A DNA stretch of 64,000 bases from Bedellia somnulentella (lineage: Eukaryota; Arthropoda; Insecta; Lepidoptera; Bedelliidae): contig OY755181.1 of NCBI GenBank assembly GCA_963576735.1, positions 2,790,001 through 2,854,000 on the forward strand, written 5' to 3'. Below the pieces are notes generated by a model. That model had not been told where the DNA came from and did not search any database. It saw nothing but the letters and a program-made list of their open reading frames with translations. A program made the translations under genes and the position numbers. Below are positions 1 through 12,400 of the stretch, in pieces (the stretch's first letter is position 1; each line of letters opens with the position of its first letter).

Positions 1-99
1 GGTACACAGCAGGGTGTACTGGCCAGTATATCTTTGCTGTTTCCACAAGTTTATGTGTATAATCAGAAAAAAAACAAAAAGCTGTCTATAATATCTTAC

Positions 100-214
100 T
101 TGCAGTCTGGCGCAGGACACCATCGGGTGTCAGGGTCTGCAGCCAGCGCTCGTCGCACCGAGAACTCCTCGTACTTCTCAAATAACACAGGATTGTCCAC
201 TATTCGCCGTACAT
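100..214 (-). CDS. RNF19: RNF19-like gene, RING1-IBR linker and IBR start
   Basis: A 115-base exon with acceptor tttgcaatttcag and donor gtaaga. It completes the aspartate codon split from exon 3, then encodes [17 protein letters not shown] and [20 protein letters not shown]. This corresponds to the helix between RING1 and IBR and the first IBR zinc-ligand pair (W-C-P-A-P-D-C). The motif MEKYEEF...[18 protein letters not shown] is diagnostic of RNF19 proteins. The exon ends in phase 2; the next exon lies outside the window. Confidence 0.94.
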
Positions 215-395
215 CTGAAATTGCAAACATAGACATTACTTTATTTGTGTTGAGATTTGTACCAAACTTTTAGTTATCTATACTTATAATAAATCTGTAG
301 AGAGGTCAATTCTGTACATGAAATATATTTTCAAAATTACTATCAGGGGGTGATTAGTGATCGATACTGATGCCAAAAATGCAATCAGTAAAATT

Positions 396-429
<34 letters not shown>

Positions 430-3400
430 GGTTTGTATGTTCCTTATGGAAACAAAAACTACTCGACGGATTTTAACGAAACTTGGCACAATTATTCTTC
501 ATACTCCTGGGCAGGTTTTTGTATACTTTCCAGCAGAGTAGTAAAGGGGAATTTTGGGAAATTTTGGTAAAACGGGAGAAGTTACTCCATTTTTTAAGCT
601 TCCGTCGCGTGTGCAGCTTTAATGGTTCAACTTACATAGAAATCATGTATAACGGAAATATTCTTCATAAAATTATCTAAAAAAAAATCCTCAACAGTTT
701 ATGTCTATCTTTTACGGTTGACTCACAATAACACGTGTAATTCCTGATAGCTTAGCAGTTCGGAACATTCTGATTATATTTGTTTACTCTTACGTTTGTA
801 AACCTCTCACTCATCTCTAATTTAAAAAAGGTAACATTATTACCTATTCAATTAAAAAAAAAATCATAGAAATCGATAGAGAAACACCGAAATTATACAT
901 AAAATAAGCCATCGCGCCCGTGACCAAAACCAAATCTTTACTAATTTACATATAACATACTAGATGGCGCCAATAGTTGCATCCTACAGCACGTAATGAT
1001 TTATTTTGTAGATTGTTATAAATACTTCATAGCGTTTTATACCAAAATTTGCTATTAAACGGAAATACTGAACTGTTCATTAAAGCGCATTCAAAATCAC
1101 CAAACTACACTGTTTAAGGAGTTCTATAAATTTTATAAATTGAAAACATTGCGCTGAATTTCACAATGCTTGAGCAGTGACTGAAGAAAGAAACCTCAGA
1201 TATTTAAAAAAACGACGCTACCCGTGCGAAGCTGGGACGATCCACTAGTAACTAATATATTGCGAGTCGAACTGGCGCTCCAAGAAGAAAGAATCCTTAT
1301 CTCTTCTAACTACTATTATCATCTATTTCCGTCGCGCTTGCAGGAAAGAAAGATTAGACGAATTCCACATACCTCCACTTTTGTCGCTGGTTTCAGCAGC
1401 CAGAAAGTGCCATAAACTTTTATCCACCTTTGAAGCGGTGAGTACGACACGAATATATTTACCAGCAGTTAGAGGAGGTACGGACAAAAATATCGTTGTC
1501 AGTTTGAAGAGTAGTCTAGAGCTACATATTCACGCCCGAACACAATCTTGTATTGGTCACCCTATAATAAAAAGTACATACCATCAGGATGCATATGTTC
1601 GTGGCACACGGGACAGCTGACCGGCACGCGCGCCTCGTAGATCTCGATGGCGAGGTACTGCCGCAGACACGCGTCGCAGCAGCGGTGCTCGCACCACGCC
1701 AGCCGGGACAGACTGCCGCCCGGGAAGCCGGTCAGGCAGAGCGGGCATTCGAGGATACCCTGGGAAAAGTAAATAAGAATCATTAGTTGGAAGTAGGTGA
1801 ATAAAAATATATATGCATATTTGAATGGGATACAAAGGAACATTGTTTTTAATCAAGCTCATTTAGTTTTATATCAAAATTCATGAATACGTTTAGTACG
1901 TCATCACTTAACCATCAGCGTATTTCACGTATGCGTATTAGTTTCTGATTCTCTAAGATGAGGCCTCGTTCTATCTGAACTGAACTGTTTTTTGCTGTCT
2001 ATGTTTAATACATATGCCTTGAATTTAAGGTAATAGCAATGCCTTTGTGGCGACCTAGACGGCGAACTCACTCGCACACCAGCAGCTACATAAAATAATC
2101 CTTCATCGCGGTATAAAAATGTTTTTCTAGCTAAATATAAATACAAATGCGGTTGTCGTTAGAAGTGACTTAGGGCTAATGTCCACGAGACGGTTTTAAC
2201 ACGGCGAACAGGCTGGCTCTAGCGCCGGCATCGTGAGGTTGGCTTCATAGAGTGTCAAATACTACTGACGACCGCCCGTAGACCCGGCTTGCAATCGCGC
2301 ATAGCTCCAGCGCAAAACCGTCTTGTGTGCATGAGCGCTTAAAGTCTGGGCTCTTTAAGTGACTGTTGGAAGATGTGGCATGGACAGTCATCACCAACCA
2401 TCTTTTTTTTTTTTAAATCCCATTAACGTTTCAAAAGTGGCTGAGGATTTTTTTCTATATTTTTAAAATACAAACGATTGCTATCTCTTAGTATCCCATA
2501 GCATAGTCATTAAAGTGTACTTGCTTTGGAGTTAATTTTGATCTGTATCATATGTCTGTATATATTTATTTATATACCAAATCACCCACCAATATATTTC
2601 CTATTTTATATACCCTCAGCTTAAAAACATGCCCTACATGTTAACACCGCCTCGACAATTAGAAAGTACTAATTCTATACTAGTGTGGGCCCTACCTTTC
2701 CCTTCTTACTTCTCAGTGACTATGCCCGTGATTCACTGGGCAGAGTCGCAAAATCCGACACAAATTAGCACAAAACTCATGTGGAAGTGAATTTAAAGAT
2801 ATCATCAATTTAGATTAAAATTTTATAAAGATATTATTTTCTTTCGCTGTGTAGTGTCGGCTTAGAATAGCACTACCCCGTTTCTTTCCGTGGGTGTATG
2901 TTAGAGGAGACTAAGGGTATTGGGGCTTTTTAATGGGTTTTTGAGTAATGCGGTTGGAGACCTATCACCAACAACCTTTATTTTACTATCTTTTCCCCAC
3001 TTAACTTCCAAAAGTGGCTGAGGAATTTCTAATTTCTTAGCTCTGATTATATGTATGTATGTATATTTATTTCTATTTCCTCATAAAGAAGTAAATCAAG
3101 CTGAAAGTAAGGTGTTTATCTAACTAGAAGGACAAGTTGCGAAAATCAATATCTTCTATAGTAGTGATTGTTTCAAAATAAATATTGTATGGTATTTTAA
3201 TTACTACAGTGAACACTAGATAAAAAAAATAACGACGACCACTTAATAGGTCACTATTTGTTCCTGCAATAATGTTTGAACAGCTGATATCATGAGTCCA
3301 TTGAGTAAATATTATTTTCACATATTCATTCTAGAATATTAAACTCTACTATCTAATTGATTGCACAATGCTTACATACTCTCTGCCTAGTTATCGGCAT

Positions 3401-6400
3401 TTACTTAATTTGGTCTCATATTTTTATTACGCAAAGTATTTAACATAATATTGGAAACTGTCACACATGTTACGAAATAATGAAATTACGTTCTGAGAAA
3501 CGTAAAAAGTAAACAATCGCACATATTGATAAATGCCTAGTGTATGTAACTGATATTTATCAATACAAACAAAACTAGGGTATGGAATTACTACTTCTGA
3601 TTAAATCTGTGTATGTAACATTTTCTGCCCATTCACCATCATCATCATCACCACAGGAGGCTTTGCACGAGCGTTATTTTATCGTTACTCTGTCGCACGG
3701 TGGTACATTTGACTAAAAAACTTGGCCAATATTATTTTACGAGTTATTCTTTCACAGTGTATTATTTCTTAAACATATTCGCAATATTTTTGAAAAAAAA
3801 AACATCACTTATTTTGCTTTTAGAGCATATAAAAATAAAAGTTGTGCTTACTAATAAATAATAAAATGATTACAAAAGATAATATATTTTTTTTATAAAA
3901 GCATATCCGATTTCAGAATTACAATAAATCATTATCCTCATCATTATCACTTTAATCACCCCCAATAAATTTATTTCAAGAACTCGGCAGCTTCTTTTCT
4001 CAGTCACTTTTTATTTTTATTATTTTGTTGCCTCAAACTGCTTATATAAGGGTCTGCCTGCACCAAGGGAAAGTATTTTTTTATTTACAATATTATTCAT
4101 TTATTTTAGGGAGTTTAGGAGAACTTTGGAAAAAAATAATATCATTTTATAATAGAAGAGACTCAACCTTTTCATCGTAAATTGTTTTTGTTTAGTACAA
4201 ACTAGTACAAAATCTTCTTAAACAGTACTACAGCGGTTAACACCAATGTTAATGTAACATAATTACATTTGATTGTCCACGTCTCAAACCAATTATTTAC
4301 TAATACATACATACATACATATACTCACGGCTATAAATCCCTAAAAGGGGTAGCCAGAGCTGTGAAATTAGAAATTCCCCAGCCACTTTTGGAAGTTGAG
4401 TGGGGAAAAGATGGTAGAATAAAGGTTGTTGGTGATGGGTCATTTACTAATCTGAACCATAAATCAGAGTTTCTCCACGACATGATGTGACCGTACCTTA
4501 TTCTTGGGGTAAACCATTCGTCAGATTGAGGACAGCTGAGTCATCGATGATTAATACTCTGCTGATCGAAACCGATATTTTAAAAACTTAATTGAAACGG
4601 GTGTCGTAAGAGGCGACTAAGGGTATGGGACTTTTTTAAGTGGTTTTTGGGCGATGCAGTTGGAGACCCATCACCAACAACTTTTACTTTACCATCCTTT
4701 CCCCACTCAATTTTCAAAATGTGGCTGAGGGATTTCTAATTCCTTAGCTCTGGCTACCCCTTCTAGGGATTTATAGCCGTGAGTATATGTATGTATGATG
4801 TATGCACCAACCATCCATTATTTCCAAGGGTGGCTGAACAATTAACAATTAAGAAGTTGGCTTTCACTTTTTTAACACGCTTATATTAGCTTCACCTGTA
4901 TGTATGTATGTATGTATGTAAACGACTCCTTTAAACTCGATTTTGACCCACTTTAAACGGACCGATTGAACTCAAATTTTGAACTCTTATCAAGAATCAG
5001 GGACAATACAATAATTTCATATGTTCATTCCGCTATCCTGATTAGGGTCGCCAGGATTAAATAACTTCAAATGATTCAGTACTAAACAGTTAAAAAAAAA
5101 TATAGTTAAAAAAAAAAACTAAAAAACACGCTTTTAAAGCACATCAAACTAAAAAGTGAAAAATAATTCCTAATATAAGCTGAAAACGGTAATGAACAAA
5201 AAATACTGGTATTATTGTGAAAAATGCCGTGTAGTGCTGGCTTAGAATGTCGCTACCCCTTTCTACCCACCGGTGTCGTAAGAGGCGATTAAGGGTATTG
5301 GGGCTTTTTATTGGATTTTTGGGCGATGCGGTTGGAGACCCATCACCAAAAACCTTTATTTTTACCATCTTTTCCCCACTCAACTTCCAAAAGTGGCTGA
5401 GGAATTTATAATTCCTTAGCTCTGGCTACCCCTTCTAGGGAAATATAGCCGTGAGTATATGTATGTATGTATGTATTGTGAAAAAGCGTGAGGCGCTCTG
5501 TGCCATATTTATCGTCTATCGAGCAATAATTTAGTTTGATGTGCTTTAAAAGCGTGTTTTTTAGTTTTATAAACTATATTTTTTGGATTTATAGCTGTAA
5601 GTACATGTATGTATGCTTGCGAGCCATTAAGGATTGTGTTTGGCGTAGTGTTCTTTAATTGGATGTATTCTTATTATTGTTCCGTTACCATGTTTATTAA
5701 TTTTTGTTTCAAATACATCTGCGGATTGTTCTAAATAAATAAAAAAGGTCCTAATTAAATATCCATATGTCGTAGGATGATTTCAAATCATCCTACGACA
5801 TATACATTCATACTCACGGCTGTAAACCCCTAGAAGGGGTAGCCAGAGCCTCAGAATACAAAATTCCTCAGACAGTTTTGACAGTTAAGTGGGGAAAAAA
5901 TTGTCGGTGATGTGTCTCCTAACGCATCGCCCAAAAATCTCTAAACAACGTCTTAAAACCCCTAGTCGCCTCTTACGATCTCCCACGAGAATAAAATGGG
6001 GTAGAGCTATTCTAAGCCGACAACTACAGCGCTACTCTAAAAAATCTACTCAATTCAACTAAAAGAAAACCTCGTATTACTATAGATGAAAATAATACGG
6101 AAATTTGAAACACACTGGTAGAACAATGCCGTATTCGATTCCACTCCTGAACAAAGAGCGCGGTAAAGTTTTTGTTTCTGAAACAACTAATTTAGGTTAC
6201 GAGTAGTGGTTTTGTAGCTCCTATACAGACATTTCCTTTCTGGGTACTCTGCTTTCAAACAGCACTATTTTGTTTCTTGGCATGAAACAAGTAACGACCT
6301 TAATAGTTGTTAGGTAATTACCTAAAGTGTTTTAAGTCACTGTTCTATGTCTTTTTTCCCTACTTTTAAGTCATTGGCGATGTTTAGTTCATATAACATA

Positions 6401-9400
6401 AATATGACAGATATTCAGCTATGCGTTTCTTTCTATTATGCCTCTACCTAACATTCACACAACTCGTAATATAGGCTTAGAAATAGACTTCTCTCTAATC
6501 TTCTCATTTCTTTCATGAGTGCCGCACCATAACAGCTACCAAATAATAGAAAAAAAACAAAATTTCTGCTTCAATGATATTTAAAGTTACCAATCATTAT
6601 TAAATCAAAACTTAAATTAAATTAAGTATTCAAGCACAATATTAAATACATACATGCATATACTCACGGCTATAAATCCCTAGAAGGGGTAGCCAGAGCT
6701 AAGGAATTAGAAATTCCTCAGCCACGTTTGGAAAGTTGAGTGGGGAAAAGATGGTAAAATAAAGGTTGTTGGTGATGGGTCTCCAACCGCATCGCCCAAA
6801 AATCCCTTAAAAGCCCCAATACCGTTAGTCGCCTCTTACGTACACCCACCGGAAGAAATGGGGTAGTTCTAAGCCGACACTACACAATATTAAATCTATA
6901 CGCACGAAAGTACCATACATCTTTTGAGGAATTCTCATTTAACTCTGTAACCTCAGCGAGGGCAGACAACATCAATCAAAAACCAAAAAGTGGAGTAACA
7001 ATGCAAGATCGCGAGCTAACACAATGCAATACATTCATACAATCGAGCTGGTGCGACAGCGAAATTATAAATGGCAACTCTTTAGTTGCACAACAACCAG
7101 TTACTGCATCGGTTTATTTATATTACACAACGGTGCGAGAGAAGTCTCGAAAGTGGGCAACTGAAACACTGGCAGACACTTTCCCCGGCCGAGTGACGCG
7201 CACACACCTTATTTTTATCCTTTGGACAGATTGACATTATGACTGCGGATTAGCATCGGGCTCTGTAGGTTTGGTAATAGTGTTTTTGCAATTACATAAC
7301 ATTATCAAATATAAAAATGTAATAAAACATCGTTAGAGCAATAAACGGAGTTTTATGAACAGCAATTGTTATTCTGTATCCATATAATAGGGAAATTTCG
7401 TTGAACAAAAATAAACCAACCTTAGGAACTGTATTATTCTTGGAAGATAACTATCATGATCGTCATTAAATGAATTTATATGAAACGTCAGGATTTTATT
7501 TAATTAAATTCATAACAAATGACATGTGTACTTGAGCAAACGGTTTAAAAACAAAATTATATTTTTATAAAATGCCAGCATCCTCAAACAAAACATGTTA
7601 CACCTCAAATAATTCTGTGTTTTTTTCTCAGAGCAGTAACTTATGTTTTATGTATCAGATTTAAATTTAATTTATTTAGAGATGGCCCAAACTGGACTTA
7701 ACCCTAAAAAATAGAAGCTTAAGTATTATTGATAAGTGTAAGTGTAAATCCCAAGTACGTACTGATTAATTGTATTTCGGATTATTTAGAAAACCTGCGG
7801 ATTAACTAGTCAACATAAACTAAAATTTAGTTTTAGTTACTAAATCATTCACTTACACTTTCACAGCTTCGCGTCGGTAAATACACCTTCTTTTGCTAAC
7901 TTAAAAAATAAACCTCCATTTATTTAATAATTTTTGTTAAAAATAATAAAAGATAAATAATTGTACATTTTCCGTCATCAAGTAACGTAAAGAAAGAAGA
8001 GCTCCATTGACCTTAATTTTTTCGTAATTACTCATACCTGGTAAGTTCCGAGAAAGTCAAATTAGATTTTAATTTAATGTTCTTACACAATAAAGGTAAC
8101 TTAACCTCTATATTATAGATATAAAAAATAAAAATACAGCGCTTCTCCTTTATGCAAATCAAATTTACTAAATGAGCATATAATTTAACTTGGGTATTTC
8201 TGTTGCGAATTCAAGTTTTGGGCAGGATTATGTTGTATTTTGGTTGCACATTAAATACTATCCAAATTTATAATTTAAATAACAACACATATATACATCC
8301 AATCCTGGGACGGGCCTACACCAATTTGTCTTTTCTAAAGTCATATGTGTGGTTAATTTATCATGGTTGCTAACGGTGAGGGAAAACATCGTGAGGAAAC
8401 CCACATGGCTGAGTTGTACTTAGTCATGTGACAGAGTATTCATACAAAACGGCGATAGGCCTGCCTCCTATCACGTGAGTACACTGTCTAAGCAAAACGT
8501 GGGTACCTTCTCTGGAAACTAGATGGCGCTTGCCATGTGAGTTCAGGAGTATTGGTACCTCTGCCAACCCCTTCGGGGATAAACGGCGTGAACGTTTATG
8601 TTATGTTTATGTTACATATATACATAATACTCACGTTTTTAATACCGATTGGGGTAGACTGAGACTTAAGATGACCACTTTGTAAGACTCTGGCAAAACG
8701 GTCTAACTTCAGTCACTATCTATCTTTTCATACATACATACATATACTGTGTAGTATGTATAATGCTGTGTAGTGTCGGCTTAGAATAGCACTACCCCAT
8801 TTCTACCGGTGGGTGTACGTAAGAGGCGTATAGGGGCTTTTATGGGATTTTTGGGCGATGTGGTTGGAGACCCATCACCAACAACCTTTACTTTGCCATC
8901 TTTTCCCCACTCAACTTTCCAAAAGTGGCTGAGGAATTTCTTATTCCTTAGCTCTGGCTTCCCCTTCTAGGGATTTATAGCCGTGAGTATATGTATGTAT
9001 GTATACATATACTCTCGGCCATAAATCCGAAAACGGGGTAGCCAGAGCTTCAGAGCAGGAAACTCCTCACCCACACTTGTAAGGTGATAGGGGAAAAGAT
9101 GGTAGAAATAAAGTATCGTTGGTGATGGATCTCCAACCGCATCGCCCAAAAAACCTCATACCCTAAGTCACCTTTTACGACACCCGTGGGTAGAAAGGGA
9201 TAGTGACAATCTAAGCCGGCACTACACGGAACCTTTTCATACGTGCTCTTTTATTCTCCACAAGTCGTAGATCTGCATATTTTGCACAAATAATCATGAC
9301 AACATAAAAACGAAGTAGCCGTATTTGTGTGGTCAATTGGCGCGCGTAGGCTGGGCACAGCGCTTCCGAAACCAGTTAGGCTCAGTTACATTTGATAACT

Positions 9401-12400
9401 ACCCACATGAAAGTATAGACTCAGGTAATTGCTGTGCGCTCAAGGTTTTCAGGAAACCAGTACGTTTCGGAACCGAGCAGAAATTACCGATATGAATGAG
9501 ATATCGTACATAGTTTGTATTACTCGTAAAACTCAGTCATTTGAATTTATCGTGTAAAATGTAAGTAAAATTTAGTCATGCAATACCAAGCTTTAAAGTT
9601 GATTTGAATGAAACACTTTGAATTCTGGCTAACCTCTCGCGGTTCGCTTACATTCTCAATCTTTTGATAAATGCCCTTCTATCCTTAAGACTTTGAACGC
9701 TTATACGTCTCTTGCCCGCTTTACTTTCCATCCATCCATCAAATGTTTACTTAGCATTTGTTAAAGAATGATTAAAAATGCATTGTAATTATTTTGACCC
9801 AAGGTCTAACTAAATTGTAAAATAAATAAATACGGACATATAATTATGATAGTAAATTTTAGCAACTTCGATGCAGGCTTATTTTAACTTCCAGGGAAAT
9901 GTTTCTGCCAAATGAACATCTTTTTCATTTAATTTTACATGCTTACATACACTCACTGCAAAAAATCCCAAAAAGGGGTAGCCAGTACTTTAGAATTCGA
10001 AATTCCTCAACCACATTTGGAAGTTAGGTAAGTTAGCTACTTGTAAAGAATAAGTAGGGTTAAGCACCATTTTACGGAACACACTATTCAAGTTAACTTA
10101 ATAATATGCCAGTGGCAGTGAATCTGCGACATCCGTTTCGCCTCGTCCGTCGTTGCCTCGTGGAAATCAGACAGAACAACGAAAGTGCTCCGAACACGTT
10201 TCGAATGCTGATCGTCAGCGGTACGTGACATTGTTATACACTCAGCTCTTGATTACTAAGCAATGTAAGATGCGATTAGGTTATCTGATGGTTGACTGTT
10301 ACTTTCATGATATTGATTGTATATTAATAACCGAGGTATTGATGAAAAGTTTCGACCGGTTAAACAAATCGTTTTAGCAGAAGGGTAGACGCACTTACAG
10401 ATTTGTCCAATATACTGGATGGATATTCTATTTTTATCTCATATATACATACATACATACATAAACTCACGGCTATAGATCCCTTGAAGGGGTAGCCAGC
10501 GCTAGGGAATTAAAAATTCCTCAGCCACTCTTGGAAGTTGCATGGAGAAAAGATGGTGAAATAAAGGTTGTTGGTGATGGGTCTCCAACCGCATCGCCCA
10601 AAAATCCCTTAAAAGCCCCAATACCGTTAGTCGCCTCTTACGTACACCCACCGGAAGAAATGGGGCAGTGCTATTCGAAGCCGGCACTACACAGCAAGAC
10701 TATCACTATCTCATATATCGACGCCAATTTAGTGAATCAAGAGATTACCTCTTCCAAACATAGAATTTACAAGTTTTAGATCTTTATAGAATAAAAGTAG
10801 ATTAGAAATAGAAGAAGCACGCGTAGCTCGTATTAAATGGCGATCTACCCCGATGGGAACTAATAGCGTATGTACGATATAAAAAAAAGAAAATAAACAA
10901 ACTTTTCAAGCAGAAATAGACTCTACCCGCAGTGCCTCTTTGAAAACTCTTAAACTTAAGTAATAAATAAAGAATAAATAAAGGAAAGAAAAATTTCGAC
11001 ACAGGCGGGAATCGAACCCGCGCGACCTGGCAGCCATTGACTCGGTGGCTCAATTGGCAGAGCGTCGGGGCGTATACCCGAGGTCGCGGGTTCGATTCCC
11101 GCCTGTGTCGAAATTTTTCTTTCCTTTATTTATTCTTTATTTATTAGTAATAATCCCCACATGAGGTTTTCATGAACAAAAAGATTTAATTTATCTTAAA
11201 CTTAAGGTTTGAAAATGAGTCATTATAATTAAAGTAATATTAACAACCGTGATAGCTCAGTGGGTAGAACGACTCTTATCGTCAGGGACAATGAGGGTTC
11301 AAATCCCGGGTCGAGCCTACACCAATTTGTCTTAAGGTTCGATGGAAATTGTGAATGGAAACACGTTAATATTTCTTCATCTCTGATTTCATCAAGTCAA
11401 TAAATCATTTCAAATTACCGGAACCGCTTATTATCACCATTCAAATAGAATAAGAGACAATCTCTACGTACCTAATTAAGAAAACAGTCATGTTAACTTG
11501 AAATGGTCTAAAAATGCAATTTGAAATTGTTGCTATAACATTTAACGCACAAATACATAACACGCAATAGTATTGCAGCATTTAATGAATTACTACTGAA
11601 TAGGCTTTTTACGACTATCCGATTTAACATTTTAGTACCAATAAACGTTTGTTTCACGTAATAGAACAGCAACACTGTTAATAAAACAATGCCGTGTAGC
11701 CGTGTAGTGTCGGCTTAGAATAACACTACCCCATTTCTACCCGTGGGTGATCGTAAGAGGCGACTAAGGGTATAGGGGCTTATTAAGTGATTTTTGGGCG
11801 ATGTGGTTAGTGACCCGTCACCAAGAACATTTATTATTACCATCTTTTCCCCAATCAACTTCCAAAAGTGGCTGAGGGATTTTTAATTCCAAAGCTCTGG
11901 CTACCCCGTTAAGGGATAATAATTGATAGAATCACCGTGAGGAAACCTGTTTGGTCGAATAGTGATGGTTAAGTATAGCACTTCTCGTCTTCCCGATTTA
12001 TCTTTGTGATGAAAATGGATGCCGTCGTTCTCTCAACTTCCAAGTGGCTGAGTAATACCTAGCTTATTCTCAAAAATATCCCACCAATTTCTGGGATGGT
12101 AGCCGTAATTATAAATGTTAAAGAAGGACTGCGGGAATATGTAGTTAGAAAATAACTGCGCTAAGTCACATAGTCAATTAATAAAGGTAAAATTCACTAG
12201 AACATGCTTTTAGTCTTCATCATAGAAAATAGAATTTTCCTTTTGTTTATGAGTAGACATTTCAGTGACATGAAAGAAAGAAAGAAAAGAAAGAAAGAAA
12301 AGTTATTTATTTGCTATTAAAGGCACAAAAATTAACAAAATACACACAGCAAGTGGAACCAAGTTTACAAAAAACCAGTATAAACACTAATTTTTTTTTA

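Noticed and set aside
402..428. CRISPR-like direct repeats
   Set aside because: Only simple CTGT microsatellite units; no spacers, and the genome is eukaryotic.
3637..3655. catcatcat tract as a feature
   Set aside because: Short simple sequence, no wider structure.
11039..11109. Functional tRNA-Tyr (GTA) gene
   Set aside because: The cloverleaf is good, but position 33 is C, an acceptor pair is broken, there is no intron as expected for eukaryotic tRNA-Tyr, and the same core recurs in dispersed repeats.
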